From assembly GCA_947471745.1 (NCBI GenBank), contig CANJKZ010001038.1, forward strand, positions 124,001-188,000: a stretch of 64,000 nucleotides of DNA. Reading direction: 5' to 3'. The position numbers and the translations under genes are program-made. Source of the stretch: Closterium sp. Naga37s-1. Taxonomy: Eukaryota > Streptophyta > Zygnematophyceae > Desmidiales > Closteriaceae. Numbering within the stretch: position 1 is the stretch's first letter; each line of letters starts with the position of its first letter. This document shows positions 31,453-42,400 of this stretch, piece by piece. The notes below the pieces were generated by a model. The model had not been told where the DNA came from. It saw only the letters and a list, made by a program, of their open reading frames with translations, and made no database searches.

Positions 31453-33400
31453 AGGGGTGGGCACCAGGGCGGGGGTAGAGATTCTCACCCATTATTTTCG
31501 GTCAGTGCTGGCCACTCACCCCGAGTGGTGTGCATTGCAGATCGAGATTGCGAATGCCTTCAATTCGTTTCACCGTCATGTGATGTTCGAGGGGCTGCGG
31601 GAGTCGCCTTTCTCAGGGTTGATCCCTTCCTTGCGTGTTTTCTATGAGACACCTAGCGACCTGTACCTCCGAGCGGGCCCTTTCATGAAGAGCCTCGAGT
31701 AGGGGGACCTGCTTGGCCCTTTTCTTTTCGCGTTCAGGCAGAAGCAGGTGATGGAGCCGGTTACTAGAGAGTTCATGGACCTTCTTTTCTTGAGTTATGC
31801 GGACAATACATATATCATGGGTCCAGCAGCTAGAATTCTGGAGGCTTTTGGGGTGCTGCAAGAGCGGTTGGAGTGGGTGGGCCTGGAGGTGCGGGCGCAC
31901 AAGTGCCGGTTTTGGGAGTGCGAAGATATTGATGTGGAGCGGGCATTGTCATTGGGGATGCAGCGGGTGAAGGGGGGCCTCACTGTAGTGGGAGTGCCTA
32001 TTGGGGAGGAGGATTGGAAGGTGGTCCAGTTACGGGAGTGGCTTTGACAGTTGCAGGTGCCATTGCTATGGCTGCCCCTGCTCGACCACCCACATATGGC
32101 CTCACATCTCCTCGCCATTGCAGTTTCAGCGCGGCCGATGTACCTTGCCCAGACTATGCCGCCGCGGCCGGAGGTGTTGGAGGCCTTTGGGGATTGGGAC
32201 AGCTGTTTGGAAGATTGCTTTGAGAAAGTTTTCCCACTTGGGAGCAGGACCTAGACCAGTTTAGGCATGCACAAATGCACTGTGCGGCTCAGTGGGTTTG
32301 GGATCCGGGCGGCGGCCTCTTTGAGCCATTTGTCCTATGTTTGTGGGTGGGCGCATGACGAGCACAATATTGCACAGCTACGGGTGGCCGCCGAAGAGGC
32401 GATGTTTGCAGATTATCTTAGTGCAGGGGTAGAGTTTCTTGATCCGTGGTTCGCTAAGGCCCTTGAGCAGCTACCTGCGACTATACGCCAGGAGATGCCG
32501 TGCTTACCTCTGTGTGCGTAGCGGCCCCTCCTCTTCGGCTTTTCCAGCGCGGCAGCGATAGTTCGCTGTATAGGAGCTCCAGGCATTGCGCCGCTTGGCC
32601 CGTGACGATGCCACTCTGGCATGTTTCACGTCCCTTCAGGGCCCGGGGGCTGGTGCACGGGTTTCGGCGGTCCTGGGTCACTTAGACCTCACATTCATCG
32701 CGGCTGAATGGGGCATTTTTGCTGCTATTCGGCTCGGGCTCCTAATTCAGCTGCCGCAGGTGGCGAGGCGGTGTGTTTGTGGCACGGAGTATGTTGATCA
32801 GTATGTTGATCCAGCGGACCTGCATCATGCCCTGAGATGCAAGCACCAGCACAGTCCATCTCGGGTAAAGACGAGGTGAAGTTTGCGGTGGCGAGGATCT
32901 CTAAGGCGTCAACGGGGGTGGTGACAATGCCGTATAGTGCGCCGTGGAAGCGGGTTGATGTAGCGGTGCAGCCAATGGTTGGAGAGGTTCAGGCTCTATA
33001 GATAAATGTCGCGGACCCGCTATCACTGTCTCCATCTCTGTTAAGGCAGTGTGGGCATTCCATATGAGTGGCGGCAAGGGAGTGGGAGCGTCGCAAGATG
33101 GTTGATTACGTACCTCTGCTTGCACGCAACCGGGGCGTGCAGCTCACCCCTCTGATAATAGAGGCGTGGGGGTGTCTAGGCGGTCGTTTTCGGCGATGGC
33201 CTCGACAGCAGAGGGATGCGCATTTGGGGCTAGCTTTGTTACGGGAGGCATGTGGGGAGGATGACACTGTGTTTTAGGCTTATCTTTTGGGATTTTTGAA
33301 TGCACTCATTGGGGTGGCGTTACAACGCGCTCAAGCATGTGTTATTCTGTTATGTGTAGCGTCTTCCATGAGGGGTGTACGTCGATTTGGTGGACAGGGA
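31453..33400 (+). pseudogene. Degenerate LINE-like reverse transcriptase
   Basis: RT-like motifs appear in broken frames: IEIANAFNSFHRHVMFEGL (palm motif), GDLLGPFLFAF after a TAG at about 31700, and LSYADNTYIMGPA, where the catalytic YADD has become YADN. Further along are a Cys/His cluster (CVCGTEYVDQYVDPADLHHALRC, quoted in two parts: CVCG ... HHALRC, 32778-32850) and a C-terminal region starting REWERRKMVDYVPLLARNRG (33074 on). A CCHC-type finger followed by such a tail resembles site-specific or DUF-type LINEs with a restriction-like endonuclease; that last link is inference. At least four frame breaks occur. Confidence 0.65.
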
Positions 33401-33489
33401 GAGGGACAACGTCGAGGTGGAGGGTGGGGGTCTCTAGGTGGAGGCCCCATACATGTTGGATGCACGGATGTGAATCAGGGGGAGTGAAG

Positions 33490-33663
33490 TGGGGTGCATG
33501 ATGGTTGCAATGTTTGGAATGTGATGGTAGTAAGGTTTGGAATGTGACAGCAACAAGATTTGGAATGTGATGGCAACACGGTTTGAAATGTGATGACAAC
33601 AAGGTTTGGAATGTGATGGCATAAATGTTTGCAACGCGATGGTAGGGACGTTTGCAATATAGG
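33490..33663 (+). repeat. 23-bp minisatellite, about 7 copies
   Basis: Units of the form TTTGGAATGTGATGGCAACA plus three bases start at 33513 and repeat every 23 bp to about 33663, degenerating toward the end. A partial unit precedes them from 33490. Confidence 0.9.
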
Positions 33664-34166
33664 GTATTAGGTGAACAAGTATATGCATTGTCACATGGCA
33701 TGTCAACATTTATCCATTGGTGGAAGACCTTTATGGATCCTGAGATCTTATTTGAGATACATCTTTTTTTAACATACCTACTTTATTATTGAGGTGATAG
33801 AAAGTTTAACAACAAATATCTTATGTTCAGTAGCATTCTTAAGATTTTCTTATAATAGTATTATTTAAAGAGACTCTTTATTTATCCTTATTTGATATGG
33901 AGAACAGAAACTTGAAATTTCCAACATTTCATATATCTCATATCTATAAAGAGTAACCATCATTGACCCATCCATGGCTGCTAGCCAAAAGATGGAAGCT
34001 ACTAAAGAGGATGGTCCCCTGCTGCCACTAAAGCTATCCACACCCCTGTAGATATTGATTACAACCTTGATGAGGCAATGGGAGATTTGGAGATAAATGT
34101 TAGTGAGGAGGATGCTACTGAAAACTTGCAAGAACATGCTGAAAACTTGCATGATCATGTTGAAAA
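33664..34166. other. AT-rich stretch, nothing recognised
   Basis: It contains T-runs and AT-rich sequence at 33760-33860 and a short decayed coding-like stretch from 33974 in several frames. No feature can be supported. Confidence 0.5.
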
Positions 34167-34830
34167 ACAGCAGTGGAGGGCTCTGAGGCGGATGTGGAGT
34201 ATGAGGATCCTACTGCTGTAGAGTTTGAGAAGCTGCAGTCTCAAGTCTTTAACCAGCACATCATAATTGTCATGCAGCAATGCCTCATTGATGGGTTGAG
34301 GACCGAGCTCTCGGTGCAGCAAGCGCAAGCTCTCGTTTTGAAAGACCAGTTGAGCCATGTGGCTCACGATGCTCGCGACCACACCCGCATACTGGCCTCC
34401 AAGTCTCGCCAGATTAATGAGTTGCAGGAAACTTGCAAGCAGCACCAGGCTACGTGCGCAAGACGGATGTGGAGACGTGGCTCGCCCTTGCAGCTAGAAC
34501 AATGACTCATCAACGTTACACATACGTTGTGGTCGCTGCAGCCGCACTAGGCGAGAAGGCAAGCAAGCAAGTTCATCCAAGCAGGCACCAAGCCGATGCC
34601 AAATCCTGACCGTTTGGTTAAGAAGAGTTCTGTGATGCAATGAGGTTTGTATTTTTTGTGCAAGCACCAGAGCTTGAGGTGCGTAACCGTTTGGAGAACA
34701 TCTCATGCGGTGACAGGTCAGTGCGTGAGTACGCAATGAGTTTGAGAGCACTCTACTGTTGCTGAAGGACTCCCTCTCTGAGCGTGAGCTCATTCGTACG
34801 TTCATAGCTAACACAACGGGAGCTTGACTA
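34167..34830 (+). pseudogene. Degenerate Ty3/gypsy-type gag fragment
   Basis: The first part (34173-34500) is an open frame with a long coiled-coil-like region (FEKLQSQVFNQHIIIVMQQCL, quoted in part, and DQLSHVAHDARDHTRILASK). From about 34620, in another frame, it reads EEFCDAMRFVFF, EVRNRLENISCGDRSVREYA and, after a frameshift, LKDSLSERELIRTFI. The order of F..AM..F, RN.L, G..SV.EYA, then SE.ELI..FI is the Retrotrans_gag fold of Ty3/gypsy elements. No zinc knuckle follows. Confidence 0.55.
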
Positions 34831-34999
34831 TGGGGAAGGCACGTGGTGTTGGGGTGATCTCTGCGTTCCACAGTCGTTTGCTTGTGTGTTCTCTACTTGC
34901 GCATTCACGGGGAATTTTGGCAAGAGTTTCACTAGCAAAGATTGACAACAATGATAGAAACAACAATGGACTACATCAGATGCTAGCAGGCATGCAGGT

Positions 35000-35628
35000 C
35001 GACTGCCAGCATGGCACGGTCAACCGCGTTCCAGCACGACAAGGTCGACCGCACTCCAGCAGTGCAAAGTAGCAGCCTGCTAATGCAGCAAGTCGACGGC
35101 GTGCAAACGCTACAGCAGGGCGGCTGCATAGCGTTGCACCTTGCAGGCCAGCAGCACACCCGCTTTGCATGTTCTCGCAGATGATTGGCGTGCTGTGCCC
35201 CGTCACATGCACAACGCAAACGCCAAGCTATCGTGATCCTCCACGTCGACATCGAGATACCACACCGAGGTCGGATTCGCGGAACACCTGGGCGACTGTC
35301 ACGCACCTCCGCAGATCCCTGTCGCCCGGGTAACTTGGTCGATCGGGCAACCACCAAGTCGGCGTCGACCAGCTACTGTACGTGCCCGTCGACCATCCAG
35401 GTCGCCGTCCGCTAGCCGACTTCACAAAGTCGGCGCCCTCCAAGTCGGCGTCACCAGGTCCGTGCCTCCTAGGTCGACCTCGCAAGGTCGACCACCCAAA
35501 CCGGCGCCCTCTAAATCGGCGCCACTTCGACGTCGGCGACAGCGCCTTCCAAAGTCGGCGCCCCTCTTCTCGTAGACCACCGGGTCAAAGTCGGCCGCCA
35601 GCGTCCCATCGTCGGCGGCGTGGCAGTG
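35000..35628. repeat. Interspersed AGTCGGCG / GGTCGACC motif region
   Basis: AAGTCGGCG, AAATCGGCGCC and AGGTCGACC recur many times at irregular spacing, often in the context CAAGTCGGCGCCCTC. No coding evidence exists. The final segment (35509-35633) is duplicated at 37031-37155 together with the adjoining LTR. Confidence 0.7.
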
Positions 35629-35633
35629 GCCCT

Positions 35634-36992
35634 TGTCAGAATGTTATTGTTCTCTAGCCTGCAGTGGGGTACTCTATAGCGAGTACAACCCCCTAGGGTT
35701 TCCTATATGTATCCTGCTGCTTTCTAGTGAACACCCTCCTTTGCTTATTCTCTCTTGCCTAGCTAGGGCTTACCTAGCTATGGCTCCTAACTCTACACAC
35801 TATCTTAACATGGTATCAGAGCACTCACGCTCCTGGCCTGTGGGCCCTACTGCTGCTTCCGCTGCTACTCTGTGTGTTGCACGCCCCGTGGCGTGCGACG
35901 GATTTCTCTTCCCGCCGCGCGCTCGGAGCGTGCGGCGGTTTTCTGCCCGCCGTGCGCCCCGAGGCGCGCGGCGGTTTTCTGCCCGCCGTGCGCCCCGGGG
36001 CGTGCGGCGGTTCTCTGCCCGCCGTGCGCCCCGAGGCGCGCGGCGGCCTTCTGCCCCGTCGGTCCGCGCGTCGCCCCCGGGGGGCGCTTCGACGGGCGAC
36101 GGGGACCAGCCCGTCGTCCCCCGTCGCCCGTCCTGGCCAGCGCGGGCTGCGCCAGCCCCGAGCGCGGCCCGTACGGGCTGCGCCCGGCCCGCGCGCGGCC
36201 CGTACGGGCTGCGCCAGGCCCGCGCGCGGCCCGTACGGGCTGCGCCAGGCCCGCGCGCGGCCCGTACGGGCTGCGCCAGGCCCGCGCGCGGCTCGGGCCG
36301 CCTGCGCGCGGTTCGTCGGGCTGTGCCAGGCCCGTGGGCGGCCCGTTCCTCTCTGTCCCTGAGCTGCTCGCTGTCCCCCGTGCTTCTGACGGTGCCCCAC
36401 CCCTACTGCTGCCCGTTCTCCTGAATTAGGGTTTGGGGGTGAGGAGTGTGGGGGTGGCGGTTGTGTGTTACTCCCCTTGCTCCTCCTCCTCCCTGGTCTC
36501 CCACTGCTGCAGCTGCCGCTGAGGGGGGTGGGTGTGTGGGAGCCTAGGGTTTAGGGTTTAAGGGGGGTGCTGTAGGAGTGGAGTTAGGGGTTCAGCAGGG
36601 GGTGTGTGTCGAGGGTGTGGGGCAGTTGGAGGAGGTTGTGTGGAGGTAGCGGTCGTGTCGCCTGCAGCGCCTGTAGTCCGTCGCCCTTGCTTCGGTAGCC
36701 AGTGAGCCTGTTGCATCAGTCGCCAGTGGGTCCGTTGTTCCTGCCGCTCGTCTATAGCCGCGGAGCCAGTTACTCCAGTAGTCCGTCGCCCTTGCTTCGG
36801 TAGCCACTGAGTCAGCCGCTCCTGTGCCCGTGCCTCTGCAGCTTCAGTCGTTGCCTCCTATCTTCTCTCCTTCCACAGTTCCTCCTCCTCCTCACTTGCC
36901 CTCTGCGACTGCCCCTAGCTTTACTTGTGCATGTGAACCTGCTCTAGGACTACTTGCTCTGCTGATTATACCCCACTTTGACTATGGGGGTG
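35634..36992 (+). mobile_element. Element D: small non-autonomous copia-type LTR element, 5' LTR and body
   Basis: The 177-bp 5' LTR (35634-35810; TGTCAGAATG...TATCTTAACA) is followed by primer site TGGTATCAGAGC (35811-35822). Then come a 1.17-kb internal region without any transposon protein and a polypurine tract CTATGGGGGTG (36982-36992). The TSD GCCCT (35629-35633) recurs after the downstream LTR (37333-37337). The LTR stem-loop and tract tie it to the A/B/H family, which probably mobilises it. Confidence 0.93.
35930..36330 (+). repeat. Element D GC-rich tandem repeats
   Basis: Roughly 36-bp units with CTGCCCGCCGTGCGCCCCG (35940-36060) are followed by roughly 33-bp units with GCCCGTACGGGCTGCGCC (36165-36300), a palindromic CCCGTACGGG at each core. 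Open frames in all three phases are repeat artefacts. Confidence 0.85.
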
Positions 36993-37035
36993 TGTCAGAA
37001 TGTTATTGTTCTCTAGCCTGCAGTGGGGTACTCTA
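36993..37035 (+). repeat. Element D truncated 3' LTR (first 43 bp)
   Basis: The sequence matches LTR bases 1-43 and stops at CTCTA, where it joins a copy of the left flank of element D. CTCTA is present in both the LTR and that flank, so this is a microhomology junction. Confidence 0.93.
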
Positions 37036-37155
37036 AATCGGCGCCACTTCGACGTCGGCGACAGCGCCTTCCAAAGTCGGCGCCCCTCCTCTCGTAGACC
37101 ACCGGGTCAAAGTCGGCCGCCGGCGTCCCATCGTCGGCGGCGTGGCAGTGGCCCT
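37031..37155 (+). repeat. Duplicated copy of the left flank of element D
   Basis: It matches 35509-35633 with two substitutions at the same offset of 1522 bp, including the 5-bp target GCCCT at the end. Confidence 0.93.
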
Positions 37156-37332
37156 TGTCAGAATGTTATTGTTCTCTAGCCTGTAGTGGGGTACTCTATA
37201 GCGAGTACAACCCCCTAGGGTTTCCTATATGTATCCTGCTGCTTTCTAGTGAACACCCTCCTTTGCTTATTCTCTCTTGCCTAGCTAGGGCTTACCTAGC
37301 TATGGCTCCTAACTCTACACACTATCTTAACA
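37156..37332 (+). repeat. Element D solo LTR
   Basis: 177 bp, one substitution from 35634-35810. It is followed by the right TSD GCCCT (37333-37337) and by non-element sequence; no primer site follows. Confidence 0.94.
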
Positions 37333-37337
37333 GCCCT

Positions 37338-38385
37338 GTGCAGGTCGACCAAACCCGTCGACCTGCGCGCCAAAGTCGGTGTCGCCCACTACAGTTGATC
37401 GACCGTGCTCCCCGTACACCCAAATCCGAAGTCGGCTCCGCCCAAACGAGGACCGAGCCAACACACAACTCCCGTTGACAATGTCGAGGGACACGCCAAC
37501 TATGAAACCAATCGTGTGCAACAGAGCATTCCCAAAACACCTTGCACAGCGTTATGACGACGAACTGGTCGTGTGCAGAATAACTCTTCACGTCAAAATA
37601 TTCACTCAAAGGATTAATTACAACTTCGCACAAGCACGCAATCTATATCAAAACCTAACACACAAAAGGAAAGCACGAAGCAGTTGTTTAACTAGACTTT
37701 AAGACTTCGTTAGATGCGCCAAGGAAAACGGTTGTCGGACTACTGTGGAATTTGGCTTGGTTCTCATCTATACAATAACCGTCTTCAAATTTCATGTCTG
37801 CCAAATGTCCCTGCTGACTCCTCTCACGAGCGTTCACAAATTGGGATGACTAATTATGAAGAATTGTGTGGGGTTACCATTTTTACGAACGTTCACAGTT
37901 ACAAAGCGAGATTTCACCATTTTTCCCTGTTTGAATTTTGTCCCGTTGGGCGCGCGACATTTCTCGCAAAATTACCTGTAAGCCATGTCTCGTTTTTCAA
38001 CCGAAATCCCGAGCACCCCTTGACCGCCATCATGCACGACCGATATTTCGGTCTTGCTGTATAGTTCCCAGACATGCGCACTCCTGTGCGTGGGCAGGGC
38101 GATCATCGCCCTGTCTTGTTGCGATCGAGCCCAATGTGCACGCTCCCAACAGTGCGAGGCACACGCGCGGGCCTGAGGGCCCACACGCACAATCTGGATT
38201 CCACGCGCGGGTCCCGCAGTTGACCTTGACTGACGATCAAAATCTCCCAGTCAACTTCGTGAACACTCACAACACTTCGTGAACACACACGAAAAATAGG
38301 CAAACAAAAACTAACATGAACGCTCACAAACATTCATGAACAGCGCACAAACTTCACGGGATTTCACGAACATAGTCACACACAT
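37338..38385. other. No gene recognised; short gaacactcac-type repeats
   Basis: The right flank of element D begins with more GTCGACC sequence, then runs into unclassified sequence. Between 38250 and 38360 the phrase TTCGTGAACACTCACAA and relatives (CATGAACGCTCACAA, CATGAACAGCGCACAA) recur. The stretch adjoins a gypsy pol fragment and may be decayed retroelement DNA. Confidence 0.45.
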
Positions 38386-38602
38386 GGAATTAACGCACAG
38401 TCTCGCTCAACGCCAAGCTCGATGGGCCGAACTCCTGAGGTATCGTGCCGGCTCGACAAATATGGCTGACCCCCTCAGCAGACAGCCAATCGGGGCAGCC
38501 ACAGGGCTAGATGATACTGAACACGCCGCTGTGTTTGCCGCGTGCTTTAGCATTCTCGCAGCCGCGCTAATGAGTGAAGTTGCCTTCAGTAGTGTTCTGA
38601 AA
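38386..38602 (+). pseudogene. Ty3/gypsy RNase H / pol fragment
   Basis: The open frame reads MELTHSLAQRQARWAELLR, then YRAGSTNMADPLSRQP. The pattern L..RQARW.E.L...... Y..G..N..AD.LSR is the C-terminal end of gypsy-type RNase H. The frame is cut at 38603 by the 5' LTR of element E. Confidence 0.75.
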
Positions 38603-39421
38603 TGTTGGTGCAACCCTACGGTTTGCACTCGGCTTGTTGTCCGTGTGCGTGAATGTGTGTGTGTATGGAATGGTATGAGGGCATGGGATAATATATATTT
38701 CATGCTTATAATTGTGTGTGAATGTTGAGTCATGATGTCGAGTGTGTGTGTCGAGTCAATAGCGAGTTATCGCTAGACGCGTGTTACGCGGTCGTTTGTG
38801 TCTCGCGCGCGGTTTCTATTTTGTCGTGCGCGGTTTCTATTTTGTCCTGTGTCGAACGTTCGGCGTGTCGCAGGTGTGTGCAGCAGACCCATCAAGAACT
38901 CAAGGATGAGTTTGTGATGAAGAGCCCGAGCCTTGGTGTCAAGCCTCAAGTGATTTCGAAGCTTGCCAAAAGGGTACACCTCAAGATATTGAAGATAGTT
39001 ACATTACTTTGTGTAGTGTAACATTTCACTTGGTGTAGGCCCTAGTGAAGGGTAGTTTCGAGACCCTTCGTGGTTGGGGACAGTGTGGCACTGTTCCACA
39101 TCACTGTACCTCGGCTCTTGGGGTTTGTAGGAGCTGGGAGTCATTCCCAACTCGTAACTCTTCCTATCTTGTGTTCTAAGACTATAGTGGCTGCCATAGT
39201 ACCATTCGTTCAAACCGACGCTGTGTCGTCAATTCTTTATCAAATCGTGCAATCTAAATTGATAATTGTAGACGACGTAAAGACGCTCCAGATCCAATTT
39301 GAATCAAGTCATTTGCAGCTGTGAGCAGAACGCTATCAACGTTTGAAGCCGCTGTGCAGAAATCCGTCTGTGCTCTCTATCTTTCGTTTTAGGCACATTC
39401 AAGCCTATTGTGACTATAACA
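38603..39421 (+). repeat. Element E 5' LTR
   Basis: 819 bp. It includes a direct repeat of TGCGCGGTTTCTATTTTGTC-like units near 38812-38850 in both LTRs. Eight mismatches to the 3' LTR fall in the first part and about 28 in the last 230 bp. Confidence 0.95.
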
Positions 39422-39455
39422 ACTGGTATCAGAGCCCCTTGGAGCAGTTTCGACA

Positions 39456-42400
39456 ATGTCTGGACCTGAAGAAAGGGGTGGCAGAGGTGCTGGTGGCAGT
39501 GGAGAAGCGCCCCGAGAACGACCCGGAGAAGAGCCCGTGGGTGCGGAAGAGCGCACAAGGCTATCTCTTACTTGGGCAAGCGTTGGGGAGCAGTCAGATC
39601 CGTCACATCAAGCCATTCCAGCGTGAACCAGAGAAAGGACCAAAGGCATGGGCTGCTCTCAAGGGTGTACATGCTCCTGCAACAGCGGCGGTAGCGGTGG
39701 TGTTGGAACGGCAAATGGCGGCACTACGAATTGAAGAAGACGGAGCGGTTGAAGAAGGGGTGCAGAAATTCTTCGACTTGTTGACGCGGCTTGAGGGAGC
39801 TGATTTGAACTACAGTGAGCTCCAAAAGAAGACCAAGTTGCTGGCCTTACTCCCAGAGTCATGGTCCTCGCTCATCATCAACCTTAATCGCGACTTGCCC
39901 CGCCTCTCGCTTGAAGACGTGAAGCGAGCTATCCTTCAAGAGGATTTCCGCCGCCGTGAGTTGGCGAGTGCGGATGGCGCTGGGGCAGCGAGCATCGGCC
40001 GTGGATATGGTCGAGGAAGAGGCAGAGGACGAGGGGGAGGAAGGTTTGGTGGCAGCAACTTCGGCGGAGGCCGCAGGAGTGGCGGTTACGGCAGCGATGA
40101 CAAGAGCTACGGACGCGGTCGCGGCCGATTCGACGGCGAGTGTCACTATTGCCACAAGAGCGGACACATGTGGCGCGACTGCTACAAACTCCCTGATGGT
40201 TGGACCCCTGCTCAAGGCCAAGAGGGTAGAGGAGCAGGAGGAGGGAGAGGACGAGGCCGTGGAGGCCGTGGCGGTCGCGGTGGCGGAGCTGCAAACATGA
40301 AGAGCGGAGACAACGACCAGGACCCGAGCGACGATCGATACCCGGGTCTATTCTACTTCGTGTCGACGCAAGTACCGGCTGGTCCAGAGAAGGATGAAGG
40401 CTTTGAGGAGCCAGCAGCTGTGGGGAAGGTGACCCTACACCCCCTGGACTATTGGGTGATTGATAGTGGCGCTACCTATAGCATGACACCTCGCCCGGAC
40501 TTGCTCACCGAACTCGAGCCGTCACCGGTGAAGCATGTCACATCGGCTTTGGGGCAGCGAGCAGAGGTGAAAGGCATGGGCAAGGCCATGTTCAAGGATG
40601 CTGATGGGAAGATGGTGGGCCTCAAGAATGTGCTTTGGGTGCCCAGCCTTGCTGCAAACCTGATTTCCGTGCGGCGGTTGGCAAAGGCCGGCATGGACAC
40701 GAACTCGAAGGGAGCCAAGACCTACACCGCAAGGCTTGGCGATCGAATTCTTTGGGACCTTCATGAGGACAGGGATGTCTACAACGAGATGTGGCAGATC
40801 CCAGTGGTCCCTATGCCTAAGGAGAGGCAAGTGGCAGCAAGCATCAGCACCAAGGATGGAGCGGTCGGTAGCGACGATGGCGCGAACGGTCGCGCTAAGG
40901 AGAATGAGCTCAAGAAGAGCAAACCTGGAGGGACCAGCAAGTTCAGTGAACCTAAGGAGAGTGGTGCAGCAACCAAGGAGCAGCAAAAGGGTGAGGAGAA
41001 CCCAGAGGCAGCAGCGGAGGAGGACTACGGAGAGAGTATGTGGGGCGCTATTGCGAGCGCGGCATTCTCCAATCCAACTTCGGCTACGGGGGAGTGTGAT
41101 TGGCTCACCTTGCATCGGCGCATGGGGCATGTGGCCCTGCCCATCTTGCAGCAGCTAGTGAAGAATGAGATGGTTGCTGGCATACGTGTGAAGGGGGAGC
41201 CCGATGAGGTGCTTGGCTGCCCGACGTGCATTCAAGCCAAGTTCACCCGGTTTCCGTTCCCTAGTTCGGAGGCAACGGCAAAGGCACCGCTTGATGAGGT
41301 GGTGATGGACGTGGTGGGCCCCCTGAAGCTTGGAGCTGCTGGAGCTGAGTATTTTCTCACCATTGTCGACGTCTACACCCGCATGACTTGGGTGTACGTG
41401 CTGGCCAAGAAGAGCGACGTGGCTGAAACGTTGAAGACGGATTGGTTCCCGATGGTGGAGCGGCAACAAGACCGTCTAGTCAAGTCAATCCGCACCGATC
41501 GAGGGGGAGAGTTCCTGAGCAAGGAGTTTGGGTTGTGGCTGAAGAAGAATGGTATTCGGCACTCCCTCACCATGCCATACTCCCCTGCAATGAACGGCAT
41601 CGCCGAGCGAGCGAACCGCACAATCACGGAGGCGGCACGCGGGTTGCTCATTGAAGCCGGGCTACCCGACTATTTCTGGCCTGATGCGGTGCGGAGCGCG
41701 TGTGTGGCCAAGAACAGAGCCTTGACTCATGTGGGAGCAGACAAATGGGTGCCCTATGTGGAGTGGCTAGGAAGGAAGCCAAAGGTGGATATGCTTCGGG
41801 TGTTCGGGTGCATGTGCATGGCGCTCGTGCCTAAGCATCTTCGGCACAACAAGCTTGGTGCCAAGGCGGTGTGGGCCGTGCACTTGGGCATGGCTCAAAA
41901 CAGCAAGGGATGGCTTCTTTGGGACCCATTCACCAAGAAGTTCTTGGTGAGCAGGGACTGCAAGTTCATGGAGAACTTCATGTACAAGGATTGGAAGGCG
42001 GAGAATGAGGCGAAGATAGGCGTGCGGTTTGGGGAGGTGAAGAGTTCCGGTTTGGAGCATGTGGAGCTGCCTTTGGAGCTGAGCAGTGGCAGCACAACCA
42101 CAAGGCAATCCTCCCTTGTGAATGGGGGAGAGGAGGCCAATGATGCAGAGGAGGTGCAGCAAGTGAGCGAGCGTGCACCGTCACTCCCTTCCCGTACTAC
42201 GAGTGCTCCACGGATTCGAGCCACACCGCAGCAACGCCAAGGCCTTCAAGTCCCTGCAGCTGAGGAGGAAGGAAGGGGGAAGAGGAGAGTTCAACCCCCT
42301 AATAGGCTGACCTATGATGCGCCGGGAAAGCAGGGCAAGACAGCCCTGGCCGGAGCGGCAATGATGGTCGGAGACGACGAGGAGAGTGACTACGAGGAGT

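Noticed and set aside
35633..36424. A 263-codon frame through element D
   Set aside because: It crosses the LTR, the primer site and a GC palindromic repeat, and all three phases are open because of the repeats.
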